Origin: Arbacia lixula
Lineage: Eukaryota; Echinodermata; Echinoidea; Arbacioida; Arbaciidae
Length of the DNA: 64,000 nt
Direction: 5' to 3'
Assembly (NCBI GenBank): GCA_963669155.1
Contig: OZ022577.1
Span: 11,373,395-11,437,394, forward strand
Both the position numbers and the translations under genes were made by a program. Positions 43,301 through 49,494 of this stretch are shown here, one piece after another. Position 1 is the first letter of the stretch. Each line of letters opens with the position of its first letter. The notes under the pieces are model-generated. The model saw only the letters and a program-made list of their open reading frames with translations. It did no database searches and was not told the DNA's origin.

Positions 43301-46171
43301 ATATGTGTATGTTAAGGTTGTACATTCTAAGTATCAGATGACAAAATGTAGAGAAATTAAGAATTGAAATAATCCTCACACTAAAGGTATTGTACATATT
43401 TTGCAGGCTTAAAGGGGAAGTTCACCCTGAAATTATTTTGGTTTCAATAAAAAGAGACAAATGAAAGAAACATATGAGTGAAGGTTTGACGAAAATCGGT
43501 CAAAGGAAAAGAAAGTTATTTTATTTTAAAGTTTTGATTTTGTGACGTCACGTGCGAGGTGCTCTCCCATATGTTGTGTACAAAATAAGTCGTTAATTGC
43601 ATTTTTTTCTGTTTTTGACAACGGAATGATTTTTTTTCGTACAGGTATGTGTGTAAAAACGTATTTCTAATAATATACCAAATGCACAAGTATAAGGATG
43701 CATATCTTTGTGAGAAAATGCACATTTTCGAAAAAAAATTGTACACAACATATGGGAGAGCACCTCGCATGTGACGTCACAAAATAAAAACTTTAAAATC
43801 AAATTACTTTCTTTTCCTTTGACCGATTTTCATCAAGCCTTCACTCATATGTTTCTTTCATTTGTCTCTTTTTATTGAAACCAAAATAATTTCAGGGTGA
43901 ACTTCCCCTTTAAAATATATGGCTTTGTACCACAGTAAATAAATAAAGATAAAAAAAACAGTGAAAGAACTTCACAGAAAATAAAATGTAGGAATTCAAA
44001 TGAACTTGCAGAGGCATTACATTTCTTATCACACATACACTTCCATTTCATTTTGAATGATCGGAATGGGCGCTTTTGATCAATTTCATGGTATTTTGTT
44101 GAGAAGGCTATGAATCATTTGAAATAATTAAAAATCAATTGCAACGTTTTTGGAATACTCAGACTTCAGCAAAAACTAAACACAAATATTATTGATTCAT
44201 TATGTTCAAATGAACTTTGCACAAAATATGTGTGTACCTGTGGTCATTTTAAAGTTGGAATTACATTTGAGTCTTGTAAGACAGACTAGCCAATAATGGG
44301 CTGCATGCCACTGCCTCATTCAAACGAAACTGATGGACAGTCCCTGCCCCCGATCAGAGCAGCTATTTCGCTTGTGGGCGTAGTCTCGCTAATGGTTCTC
44401 CTTCCAAATTCAAAGGGATATCTCACTAAATTGCCTACCGGTAGATATATTTTCTCCAGGCTTGAAATTCTAGGCGATCCAGCTACCACTTAAATCATAG
44501 TGCGGAGTTCCGTTACGCTGTGTGTGCATGAATTAGGGCTGATAAAATGTGTCTAGAACCTAGACTACATGCTCTCAAGATCTAAATCATCCTTAGAGCT
44601 TCAACAATTTAGAACTATTCCTGCACTATCCGCTCATTTTGTATGCTCAGGACTGCCATATCTGGCATTCCTGTCAAACTTTGGCAAAACTTGGCACTTT
44701 CCCGAACTTGACAACACAAAACTAGGGTACCACATGTAATATACCAGCGATAATTCACTGCAATGTCAGTATCTGGGCAAGTTAGGCAACCCTGGTCATG
44801 AATTGGCTTAAAATCCATTCTGGTTGTCTCTGCGCCTGGGGTAAGGGTCAATGGTTCATCTCAGGCAGTGGCCACCCAAGGGAAACAAGAATTGTGGCCT
44901 TTATAGACAGATGGCCGCTGTAGACAGGTTCTTTTACACATGATCTCTCTCTAGGGGAATTATTTTTGTGGCCACTATAGACAGGTGGAAACTATGACAG
45001 GTTTGACTGTAGTTCTAAATCATTGGAGTTGATACTAGCAAGTACCAGCATGTCCAGACAACTAAATTCTTCTCTGATGCTTCTTCCTGGTGCATATACA
45101 GTAAGCAGAATCATTTGTGACAAAATACACCAGACTTCATGCGTAATTGACAATGATAATCTGTGTTTTCTATGCGCTTGAAGTTTATTACAAATGTTAA
45201 AATGATACTTGCACATTTAGTCTCTAACCATCGGCATTGAAATTGCATTCTTCAGAGCTCTTCAGCCACTACCCAGAAGTAAGGTTTCCGTGCTTATGTC
45301 TATCCTCAACATCAATACCATGAGCCCCTTTCTCGTTTCCACATTCTCACACATTAATTTTGGACTCTCGACATAATTTCTAGTGCTCAGCACATAGTTA
45401 CTGCAGTCTGATTTCACTCTAATTCATTTTTTACTGATAAAACTATGGAGAGGAAATTCAATTTCTTGTGTTTCATTGCGTCTGCAACCTTGCTTCCTCG
45501 TAGCTAAAAATAAAAAGTGCTATGCACGATGACCAGTGAAGACGCATTCACAATACACACACCCGTATGCTAGTAACTCTCCAATAATGACAAGGTACTG
45601 TAGATCTCAAGTTGTCATTGTATGGGAAAGTTCGTACTAGAAGAAGTAGAACTATATATAGAAGTTTGTAGAACTATACTAGCATGGCTAGAAAAAGAAG
45701 TCTAATAGTTACTCATATACTCTTACCATTAATGTCAATCATGCAGGGGCCATTTACATTTATAACAGGGCCCATAAATCACTTACGCATGCTTAGTCTA
45801 ACAGTAAAGTAAAGTCAAATCAAGAGTACCGAGAAATACTAACTTACCGGTAGTATGACTACTAACAAAAGTACTATAATGAACATTGCATTTCTCAAAA
45901 AACATACACACAATACAAACCTAGTAAATTGTTACATAAATGTAGGCGTGTGGGACTGAGTAAAATCGTTCTTTCAAGGGAACTCCACATTTAATATCGA
46001 CTTACCCTTGTAAAATGTGAGACAGAGCTTATAAAGTTCATCTAGAGTGAAACCACTGTTCTTGACGATATCCGGGGTATCATTTTGTGATGGAGAGGTT
46101 TCTGATGAAGACTCAGAATCGTCGTCAGGCAGCGGCGTTAGGCCATCGGGAGAGACACGAAAGTCAGACAT
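7059..46171 (-). CDS. ACBD3: ACBD3/GCP60-type Golgi acyl-CoA-binding domain protein (9 coding exons, whole gene span)
   Basis: Nine exons on the minus strand join with consistent splice phases: 46171-46006, 33054-32913, 25216-25076, 21503-21378, 16550-16463, 11731-11566, 9638-9507, 8427-8131 and 7318-7059. They total 1518 nt, that is 505 codons plus stop; human ACBD3 is about 528 aa. Order seen: acidic/Ser N-terminus (1-38), acyl-CoA-binding domain (about 40-130), an E/R-rich helical stretch (about 140-195), a Q-rich region (about 197-300), and a GOLD domain (about 322-490) interrupted by an acidic loop. In vertebrates ACBD3 is a peripheral Golgi scaffold: GOLD binds giantin, the Q region binds PI4KB, and some picornaviruses recruit it. 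Those partners are family knowledge, not visible here. The start is the first ATG of an exon ending in a clean GTAAGT donor. Identification rests on near-continuous similarity across the GOLD and ACB domains. Confidence 0.93.
7319..8130 (-). other. ACBD3: ACBD3 intron 8
   Basis: 812 bp with GTGAGC..TTGCAG ends. It contains an A-run near 7658-7675 and an inverted-repeat element at 7753-8072; otherwise nothing recognisable. Confidence 0.85.
7753..8072. mobile_element. L-type inverted-repeat element with about 68 bp arms
   Basis: The left arm starts AGAGGGGTGTTTTATCAAGC and includes ATGACTGGTGAC. The right arm ends GCTTGGTAAAACACCCCTCT after GTCACCAGTCAT. The arms are imperfect reverse complements for about 68 bp. 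It lies about 60 bp from the exon 8 donor of ACBD3. No transposase is present. Confidence 0.8.
8131..8427 (-). CDS. ACBD3: ACBD3 exon 8: first part of GOLD domain and acidic loop
   Basis: The acceptor TTTTGCAG precedes 8427 and the donor GTGAGC follows 8131. Length is 297 nt, phase 1 to phase 1. It encodes [20 protein letters not shown], the conserved start of the GOLD unit, then [20 protein letters not shown] and [20 protein letters not shown], followed by [20 protein letters not shown] and an acidic run. [14 protein letters not shown] and D-I-G-F-G are hallmark GOLD strands shared with vertebrate ACBD3. Two decayed copies of this exon's 5' edge lie upstream at 8985-9160. Confidence 0.93.
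8501..8980. mobile_element. A-family palindromic MITE, copy A1
   Basis: Starts TTAAAGGGATAGTCTACCC and ends GGGTGAACTATCCCTTCAA, with arms carrying GTGACGTCAC and ATATGGGAGAGCACTTTGC. It sits in ACBD3 intron 7, 73 bp from the exon 8 acceptor and directly between that acceptor and its decayed duplicates. Confidence 0.9.
8985..9080 (-). repeat. Decayed duplicate (ghost A) of the ACBD3 exon 8 acceptor region
   Basis: Aligns to 8383-8490: the shared blocks are GGTCCAG, CTGCTCATCTG, AATGGAGTTATTACAAA and the TTTGTTGATG end. Read on the minus strand after an AG at 9021, it begins ATGAGCAGTTCCGTGTTATC (E-Q-F-R-V-I-C), recalling E-Q-Y-P-V-I-C of exon 8. Confidence 0.8.
9081..9160 (-). pseudogene. 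Decayed duplicate (ghost B) of the ACBD3 exon 8 start
   Basis: After an intact-looking acceptor (TGTGCAG at 9136) the minus strand reads [14 protein letters not shown] then TAG, against [14 protein letters not shown] in the true exon. The splice edge and 14 codons are recognisable but a stop follows, so it is a pseudo-exon made by local duplication. Confidence 0.85.
9507..9638 (-). CDS. ACBD3: ACBD3 exon 7: low-complexity linker
   Basis: The acceptor CACTATCCAG precedes 9638 and the donor GTAAGC follows 9507. The 132 nt run phase 1 to phase 1. It encodes [20 protein letters not shown], then [20 protein letters not shown] and LNGD, a polar, N/D/G-rich, probably disordered linker between the Q region and the GOLD domain. 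There is little conservation. It is supported mainly by exact phase fit on both sides and an open frame. Confidence 0.8.
9639..11565 (-). other. ACBD3: ACBD3 intron 6
   Basis: 1.9 kb. A short (CAAT)n tract lies at 11328-11351. Apart from AT-rich sequence I see nothing else. Confidence 0.8.
11566..11731 (-). CDS. ACBD3: ACBD3 exon 6: glutamine-rich region
   Basis: The acceptor TTGTCATAG precedes 11731 and the donor GTTTGT follows 11566. The 166 nt begin in phase 0 and end in phase 1. It encodes [20 protein letters not shown] followed by a run dominated by Q and H and ending [10 protein letters not shown]. The helix [14 protein letters not shown] corresponds to the Q domain that in mammals docks PI4KB. 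The poly-Q/His tract that follows is a low-complexity expansion. Confidence 0.87.
11815..12080 (+). repeat. SINE-like repeat with tRNA-type B box
   Basis: Contains GTGGGTTTGAGACC, close to a tRNA B box (GGTTCGANNCC), followed by the tail phrases GGACTTTAAATGGACATCC, AAAGATCCCTTTTCACTTC and AACCTGGTGGAG typical of tRNA-derived SINE bodies in marine invertebrates. It is interrupted by a C-run near 11918-11932. Confidence 0.5.
13171..13704 (+). mobile_element. B-family TTAA element, copy 1
   Basis: Starts TTAAAGACAGCCCGTCCC and ends GGGACGGACAATCTTTAA. It is about 530 bp with no transposase frame and contains a CTTTTTTCGTAGTACGAAAA palindrome. Nearly the whole length recurs as the reverse complement at 26422-26949. 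Confidence 0.92.
14217..14310. repeat. (TC)n microsatellite
   Basis: More than 60 bp of uninterrupted CT dinucleotides, then a degenerate CT-rich tail to about 14390. Confidence 0.95.
15465..15624. mobile_element. D-type hairpin MITE (TTGCTATGATAGCAA type)
   Basis: Starts GGGGCCGATTTCATAAAAAG and ends CTTTTTATGAAATGGGCCCC. The arms GTTGCTATGATAGCAACTCT and its complement are long and almost perfect. Confidence 0.85.
15948..16452. mobile_element. H element: composite TIR transposon beside ACBD3 exon 5
   Basis: The ends read AGGTGCGTCTTCATTAGCCC (left) and, on the complementary strand, AGGGGTGTCTTCATTAGACC (right), followed inside by GCGAAATAGCGAGCT-type sequence on both sides. Further copies of TCTTCATTAG near 16029 and its complement near 16241 frame an inner segment, so the element looks nested. 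It ends 10 bp from the exon 5 splice donor. Confidence 0.8.
16463..16550 (-). CDS. ACBD3: ACBD3 exon 5: start of Q-rich region
   Basis: The acceptor CCTCTTGCAG precedes 16550 and the donor GTGAGT follows 16463. Its 88 nt enter in phase 2 and leave in phase 0. It encodes [20 protein letters not shown], then QQYPHNPQQ. The A-A-Q-Q-Y-P block is conserved with vertebrate ACBD3. A transposon boundary lies only 10 bp inside the following intron (element 15948-16452). Confidence 0.87.
16630..17105. mobile_element. A-family palindromic MITE, copy A2
   Basis: Starts AGGGATAGTTCACCCGGAAA and ends GGGTGATCTATCCCTTTAAG. The left arm has GTGACGTCACGTGCGAGG and CTCTCCCATATG; the right arm is the mirror. 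It lies in ACBD3 intron 4. Confidence 0.9.
17361..17660. repeat. A-type terminus fused to an unrelated repeat body
   Basis: TTTAAAGGGATAGTTCACCT at 17362 is a standard A-family left end, but the interior is different and holds two copies of a TAATAGCAACTTTTTGTCTT-like phrase (near 17430 and 17600). No right end found. Confidence 0.5.
19317..19380. repeat. C-run and (TC)n microsatellite
   Basis: About 15 C followed by about 36 bp of CT repeats, within a pyrimidine-rich stretch from 19140 to 19450. Confidence 0.9.
19900..20022. mobile_element. A-family MITE fragment, copy A4
   Basis: Contains the internal phrase ATGATGTATCAAATGCACAG and ends AGGGTGAACTATCCCTTTAA. The left arm is missing. Confidence 0.7.
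20835..21321. mobile_element. A-family palindromic MITE, copy A5
   Basis: TTAA at both ends (20835 and 21318). Starts TTAAAGGAATAGTTCACTC and ends CAGGGTGAACTATCCCTTTAA. It lies 57 bp past the exon 4 donor of ACBD3. Confidence 0.9.
21378..21503 (-). CDS. ACBD3: ACBD3 exon 4: E/R-rich single-helix region
   Basis: The acceptor TCATTTCAG precedes 21503 and the donor GTAGGAG follows 21378. The exon has 126 nt in one open frame made almost only of E, R, Q and L, with units such as [20 protein letters not shown]. Alternating charges suggest a long solvent-exposed alpha helix or coiled coil, as in the charged region of vertebrate ACBD3 before the Q domain. Confidence 0.87.
21602..22309 (+). mobile_element. 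C-family element (TTAGCCCC/GTACTAT), copy C1, with tandem expansion
   Basis: Starts GCTTTTCTCACTGGCAAAAA, carries a G-run near 21651-21676 and the interior phrase ACACTCATAAATATTC. It then has three or four imperfect tandem units of about 73 bp (22040-22280), each with GAAATGTCAGTGTG, AAGCTTCAAA and GTACGGGGCTAAG. Confidence 0.85.
24309..24480. other. GC-rich island in ACBD3 intron 3, unclassified
   Basis: A 170 bp block far richer in CG than its surroundings, with CGGCGTCCGCCTGGGCACCG and inverted GGGCGGCG and CGCCGCCC phrases. Probably a fragment of another repeat; no coding frame supported. Confidence 0.4.
24709..24873. mobile_element. D-type hairpin MITE, copy D3
   Basis: Starts GGGCCCCATTGCATAAAACC and ends TTTCATGCAATGTAGCCC, with CAATGATAATTACCATGGTA-type arms. 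Confidence 0.75.
24875..25032. mobile_element. D-type hairpin MITE, copy D4, abutting D3
   Basis: Starts GGGCCATGTTGCATATAGG and ends TATATGCAACGTGGCCC. The arms (TTTTCAATTATTGTAACTTA and complement) are almost perfect. It begins where D3 ends and stops 43 bp from the exon 3 donor of ACBD3. Confidence 0.85.
25076..25216 (-). CDS. ACBD3: ACBD3 exon 3: end of ACB domain and start of charged helix
   Basis: The acceptor TTGTGCAG precedes 25216 and the donor GTGATT follows 25076. Length is 141 nt. It encodes [20 protein letters not shown], then [20 protein letters not shown] and KEEQERLR. The K-E-W-x-x-L-G-x-L motif is the final ACB helix. The KEEQER end runs into the E/R-rich exon 4. A partial second copy of this exon edge lies about 103 bp upstream (see the repeat entry at 25296). 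Confidence 0.9.
25296..25350 (-). repeat. Duplicate of the ACBD3 exon 3 acceptor edge
   Basis: Positions 25296 onward repeat 25193 onward at an offset of 103 bp: TCTCCTAGAGACTGCCATTC, then TTTCCTGCA, AACGACAGATG and ATAACAA. On the minus strand the copy keeps a TATGCAG acceptor and reads K-E-W-Q-S-L-G before diverging. Its inner edge meets GGGATAATCCACCC (25271), which resembles the A-family terminus. Confidence 0.85.
26052..26210. mobile_element. A-family MITE left arm, copy A6 (truncated)
   Basis: Starts TTAAAGGGATAGTTCACCC, keeps the GACATCACATGCATGG region, and breaks off after CTCTTCCATATGT. The right arm is missing. Confidence 0.85.
26422..26949 (-). mobile_element. B-family TTAA element, copy 2 (inverted)
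   Basis: Reverse complement of the element at 13171-13704, with TTAA at both ends and about the same length, differing by scattered substitutions. Confidence 0.92.
28230..28806 (-). mobile_element. C-family element, copy C2 (inverted relative to C1)
   Basis: Starts TGCTTTTCACACTGGCAAAA and ends TTTTTGCCAGTGTGAAAAGC. It holds many copies of TTAGCCCCGTACTAT and the interior AATATTTATGAGTGTACG, the reverse complement of C1. Confidence 0.88.
28935..29351. mobile_element. A-family MITE, diverged copy A7
   Basis: Retains GTGACGACACTTGCAAG, CTACTCTCCCATAT, ATATCTAATGCACAGG and the right-arm phrase TTCACTCATTTGTTTCTTTC. The ends are eroded. Confidence 0.7.
29491..29718. mobile_element. F-family palindromic TTAA MITE
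   Basis: Starts TTAAAGGGTTACTAAATTAG and ends CTAATTTAGTAACCCTTTAA. The arms continue through AAAAATAAGTTCCCACTAA for more than 70 bp. Confidence 0.92.
30840..31055. repeat. Long inverted repeat with about 97 bp arms
   Basis: The left arm runs from AGCTCACAGGAATTGGCATA through TTTAAACCGCGGTATATTTT to AACATGATGC. The right arm is its near-perfect reverse complement, ending TATGCCAATTCCTTTGAGCT. The spacer is about 20 bp. Confidence 0.93.
31463..32514. mobile_element. A-family MITE, copy A8, split by another repeat
   Basis: The left end TTAAAGGGATAGTTCACCC is at 31463. The right half resumes at TGTACACAACATATGGGAGA (about 32380) and ends GCTCTATCCCTTTAAAG. The middle is filled by the insertion 31728-32374. 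Confidence 0.85.
31728..32374. mobile_element. GCCTCCGC-type repeat inserted in A8
   Basis: Contains ATGCCTCCGCC near its left side and CCACTTCGTGGCGGAGGCAT at its right end, with repeated TTCATTGACCTTTGAC phrases between. Related to 104-545. The surrounding A8 halves show that it arrived later. Confidence 0.8.
32913..33054 (-). CDS. ACBD3: ACBD3 exon 2: core of acyl-CoA-binding domain
   Basis: The acceptor TTCCCACAG precedes 33054 and the donor GTACGT follows 32913. The exon is 142 nt and enters in phase 1, exiting in phase 2. It encodes [20 protein letters not shown], then [20 protein letters not shown], then DVVGNDRR. The [10 protein letters not shown] helix and the later V-G-N-D-R-R are typical of the ACBD3 version of the ACB fold, where canonical ACBP has other residues before the K-W-D-A-W motif. 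Confidence 0.9.
35000..35165. mobile_element. D-type hairpin MITE (CATTTCATGAAAGTTGTC type), copy 2
   Basis: Starts GGGCATTTCATGAAAGTTG and ends CAACTTTCATGAAATGCCCC. Central sequence is shared with 2451-2620. Confidence 0.88.
35613..36090. mobile_element. A-family palindromic MITE, copy A9
   Basis: TTAA at 35613 and 36087. Starts TTAAAGTGATCGTTCACCC and ends CAGGGTGAACTATCCCTTTAA. It is flanked by a 19 bp direct repeat that reconstructs its empty site. Confidence 0.92.
36805..37147. repeat. Tandem array, units of about 170 bp
   Basis: Units share CAGCAAGAATTCC, GATCAAATAAGGAACAT-like, TTTCGTACA, TCTCAAGTTCCTTGTCACA and GAGACTGGTCTGGTAGTCTG. Two full units are seen, and a third begins after the insertion at 37148-37583 (CAGCTAGAATTCCC at 37590). 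Confidence 0.85.
37148..37583. mobile_element. I element: 436 bp TIR element with TAT target duplication
   Basis: Starts GGGCGTGTTTATCAAC and ends GATGATAAACAAGCCC, flanked on both sides by TAT. The flanks join to give the continuation of the tandem array, so the boundaries are exact. The interior repeats AAACGCGTTT-type phrases. Confidence 0.9.
37610..38157 (+). mobile_element. C-family element, copy C3
   Basis: Starts GCTTTTCATGCTGGCAAAAA, then TTAGCCCCGTACTATAGG and a C-run. It has the same interior as C1 (ACACTCATAAATATTTATAA) and a GGGGCTAAGAAATGCCAGTG tail. Confidence 0.85.
39455..39566. mobile_element. D-type hairpin MITE, copy D5
   Basis: Starts GGGGCCATATTCATGAAACC and ends TTTCATGTATATGGCCCC; short arms including TTAGTAAGCCTAGTTAG. 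Confidence 0.75.
40026..40388. mobile_element. E-family element, copy 2
   Basis: Starts CTCCGTTCGTATACCCACC and ends near GTACATGAATGGGGC. Shares AATCACTCAAATAACGC, AGCTGTCCAAAAC and GGAAACTTTCTTACC with 6289-6808. Confidence 0.8.
41365..41578 (-). repeat. tRNA-derived SINE-like repeat
   Basis: On the minus strand it opens GGTTCCAGCAGTATAGTGAT, GAGAGCTCTTGACTC, then CCTGGGTTTGAGGCC. This arrangement matches a tRNA A-box region, anticodon arm and B box. A non-tRNA body follows. No intact tRNA fold is claimed. Confidence 0.55.
41866..42110. repeat. D-type repeat with GGGCCCCATAACATAAAA end
   Basis: The left end resembles the other D elements, and the interior is dominated by repeated ATTGAT, ATCATA and CATAAC phrases. 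The right end is not clear. Confidence 0.45.
43127..43185. repeat. Short tandem duplication of TTTGAGAGTAGCTGCC
   Basis: Two adjacent copies of a 28 bp unit, TTTGAGAGTAGCTGCC plus TACATATA sequence. Confidence 0.9.
43409..43913. mobile_element. A-family palindromic MITE, copy A10 (best preserved)
   Basis: TTAA at 43409 and 43910. Starts TTAAAGGGGAAGTTCACCC and ends GGGTGAACTTCCCCTTTAA. Both arms of more than 200 bp pair almost completely, including GTGACGTCACGTGCGAGG against CCTCGCATGTGACGTCAC. Confidence 0.95.
46006..46171 (-). CDS. ACBD3: ACBD3 exon 1: start codon, acidic N-terminus, start of ACB domain
   Basis: Encodes residues 1-55 plus one base (phase 1). ATG at 46171 has A at -3. The N-terminus is rich in D, E and S, then [16 protein letters not shown] begins helix 1 of the acyl-CoA-binding fold; the human protein has a very similar GFSLEELY start. 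The exon ends AAG G before a GTAAG donor at 46005. Confidence 0.9.
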
Positions 46172-46664
46172 GTTGATCAGCCACGTAGCAGCAGTTCATT
46201 TCGCGAATCGGGGATTACGATTTCTTGCATTCATGACAGCGGAAAATCGACATTTGTTTAGTTGAGCGGCTGTAGCTGTGTATCATGAAATTCTATGCTA
46301 TGTCAACTTTGATTATAGTTCAAACAGGGCTGCTAACTAAGAACAAGTATGTTTACATTTAAGCCTTTCATTGTCTTCATATGAACAATACTAGTTTTCA
46401 GTTTCTTTACGCCTATTTTCTAATAAAGGTTGTTAATTATAAAGAAAAATTTTGTTGAGATATTCTGTCTCGTATGTCTCTCCTTTTTTTTTTTTAAACC
46501 TTTCCCATATGAGGGTCATGTACCCATTATTTCTGTATTTAATGGTCCGAACTCATCTGCTGGACCATATCTGATACCCGGGATCTGATATCTGACATCC
46601 CCCCTTCCCCCCGCCCCCGACCCTCCTAGGCTCTACTCCTCAATCTTCCTCCTCTTCCTCCTAG

Positions 46665-46666
<2 letters not shown>

Positions 46667-46759
<93 letters not shown>

Positions 46760-46793
46760 CCCTCTCTCTCTCTCTCCCTCCCCCTCTATCTCT

Positions 46794-46830
<37 letters not shown>

Positions 46831-46850
46831 TCTCTATTTACCTCCCCCTC
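46667..46850. repeat. (TC)n microsatellite upstream of ACBD3
   Basis: About 180 bp of CT repeats with short interruptions, 500 bp upstream of the ACBD3 start codon. Confidence 0.95.
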
Positions 46851-47299
46851 TCTCTTCAAAATTATGCTCTCTTTCATCTCATACCTTAATCAAGACAAAG
46901 GTCTAAGATCGAAACATCAATAAACATTTCTTCTAAGGCATCTTCATTAATTTGTTTGTTCATAAATATATATTTCTCTCTTGCTCCTCTCTGCTGTACA
47001 GCTGCAGTACTATACAATGAACAAGATAATTTGTTTGTGAACAATAAATTAACACTGCCATGTTTGGTCAGTGTGTGTTATATTTGTACACCATAAAGAA
47101 TCTCTGCCGAGATGCATTAACATACTAAAACAAGAATTGAAATACAAAAGGTACTGAAGAATTGCCTTGACAACAAGCAAAACGAATCATTGAATTTATA
47201 CAAAACTAGTCCTTCATGCCTCTCACTTCATCCACTTGCCAGATTACAATACATTGTTTAACTTGATGATTCAAACATACTGAACTAAATTGTATTTTG

Positions 47300-47301
<2 letters not shown>

Positions 47302-47338
<37 letters not shown>
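47302..47338. repeat. (TG)n microsatellite
   Basis: About 18 TG units; a second tract of 12 units lies at 47549-47572. Confidence 0.95.
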
Positions 47339-47339
<1 letters not shown>

Positions 47340-48116
47340 ATAATAGGGTGATTATTTCTTTCCTTTATTTTGTCCTTTTCCTTGAGATAATCATAGATCA
47401 AAGGAAAACTAAAGTGTATGTATGAAAAGATTATCATTTCTTTTGTTTATTTTCAATTATGTGAAGACAAATGTAATATTATTTTTGTATTTGTGGCTGT
47501 ATGTATTATTTGAATTGGAACATAATAAAAACTATTGAAAAACAAAAAGTGTGTGTGTGTGTGTGTGTGTGTACTTCCATACTTGACTGCAGCCCAATAC
47601 TAAAAACTGCTACATATACTCTCCACTTAAAAACAATTCATCACACAAAAACAATACAAATTACTAGTATTATTCTCATTTTATATTTGATCTCTTCGTC
47701 TGTTTTTGTTCAGAAAGTACAACCATTGTGATTCATTATGATACAAGCATTATAACAAGACATATGCCTTTAATTATATCACCTGCTTTTTAATCAAATT
47801 TTTCAAGACTTTAGCAAGGTATGGATGATGGGGAGTTCAAATTCTATGGGTATATCACTTTGTGTATAAGGTTGGGATCTCTTCCTGTTGTTGTTTTATT
47901 TTTTTTCTGGGGGGGGGGGGGTTGGTGGGGAGTGGGGGAAGGTGATGATTGATGCCCCTCACTCTCATAAAAAATGGAAATGTTAATATTTAAATAAAAT
48001 AAACAAATCAAATAAAAACAAAAATTGTAAGAGACAACATACTTCTTTCTATGAGGGAAGGATACTTTTGAATTCAATCACATGACCTCACTTAAATGAT
48101 TTAAATATTTGTAAAG

Positions 48117-48337
48117 ATACTGTAAACACCATATATTTCACGTGTTTTATTTTCGCGAATTTCGCAAGTCTGGACTATTCGCAAATTTAACACAAAATTA
48201 TAAATATGACGTGTTCAAGCACATGTACTACTAGTACTAGTACTCCATGATCGCAAATTTAACCACTCACGAAATTGTCAGGAAGTCTTGATTGGCAAAA
48301 AATTAGACTTGCGAAATACATGGTGCATACCGTATAT
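48117..48337. mobile_element. J-type TIR element (CACCATATATTTC)
   Basis: The left end TACTGTAAACACCATATATT and the complemented right end TACGGTATGCACCATGTATT match. AATTTCGCAAGTCT inside the left arm pairs with AGACTTGCGAAAT in the right. Confidence 0.75.
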
Positions 48338-48931
48338 GTAGGAAAATTATTTAGACCATTTGCAGCTTTAAAAATTCAGCCAGCAAAGAAACCTGTGAAA
48401 TACACATTGGAGTCATAGAGCAATATGAATAAAAGGCATGCATGAAAATAAGCATCCTGGGACAACATGATAGTTTCAATTACCTTAATATGTTCACAAA
48501 AGCTGAAGTACATTTCGCCTTATTAAATCAGCCAAAATATTTCTTTAAGAATTGATACATACCGGCACTCTATTGAAACTTATTGTAATTGTGAAAATAA
48601 CTACAACATGTACAAGAATACTGAGTCTTACATTCATATAAACACACTAAATGAGGACGGAATAAAATACCCATTTATATCGTCTTTGCAGTACAATATT
48701 CAAGGTAAAGCATTCAGAATTTGTTCGACAAATACTTCATACACACATATAAAAGTCGTCCTTTGACTTTATCTAATTTAGCATAAAATGTGATCAGCAC
48801 AAGCAGTATGTACATGTACAGTGATATACTCTTACAGTACAGAGAATAATGCTGCATTGGTATAAAAGAGACACTTTGTAAGGACAGTTCAATTTATTCA
48901 TATCTTTCTTCTTTTTCCCTCTTCCTCCCTA

Positions 48932-48963
<32 letters not shown>

Positions 48964-49068
48964 CCTCTCTCTCTCTCAAATCCACGCATAAATACTGAAA
49001 TTATGTGTGAGTGGGTGCCAAAATCCAAAAGGCTCTGAAGTGAGGAAGATACTGAGCAACATAAATAG

Positions 49069-49100
49069 TTTATTGGCATACTTCTGACCATCTCTTTATT
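49069..49100 (-). terminator. Candidate poly(A) signals of the SAMD15-like gene
   Basis: AATAAA occurs on the minus strand at 49100-49095 and 49074-49069, about 400 nt past the stop. These are candidates only; transcript ends were not seen. Confidence 0.35.
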
Positions 49101-49494
49101 TTTCCCTGGTATACCTGATGTCGCTATAAATGCTTCTCACGCCATATTATCGTTTCCATCACAATTGTTCATTCTTATCCTTTGTTCACGTGGCAGTGCA
49201 ACATGGGCAGATGTATAGCAATGTTTGTTCATAAATAATTTGTGTCTTCCTCATAAAACCAAACAAACAATGCAAATAACAAACTTTCATGTTTGCATGA
49301 GTTCTGCATGGCCTTGCATATCAAAGCCACAACACATAAAAGCTTCAAAGCTGCCATTCATTGGGTAAATATAGACATGCATTGTAATTCTTCCATCTTT
49401 TTAAAGAGTGGCAACAGAAACAAATGATTGACCACACAATAAACAGGACTGAACGGTTGGTGCATAAGTACTAACAAGTACAGACACAGGCTGG

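Larger units (their letters stand above)
33055..46005 (-). other. ACBD3: ACBD3 intron 1
   Basis: 12.95 kb, the largest intron. It holds A9, A10, C3, D-type, E2 and I elements, a tandem array near 36805 and a SINE-like repeat, all listed separately. No additional exon is needed, since exons 1 and 2 join in phase. Confidence 0.85.
46172..49494. other. Intergenic region between ACBD3 and the SAMD15-like gene
   Basis: 3.3 kb containing ACBD3 upstream sequence, CT and TG microsatellites (46667-46850, 47302-47338, 47549-47572, 48932-48977), a G-run near 47911, a TIR element at 48117-48337, and the probable 3' UTR of the SAMD15-like gene. No coding exon supported. Confidence 0.7.

Noticed and set aside
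46626-46877. E/R-repeat protein frame
   Set aside because: Translation of a CT microsatellite on the minus strand, with no splice support, unlike ACBD3 exon 4, which is non-periodic and phase-compatible.
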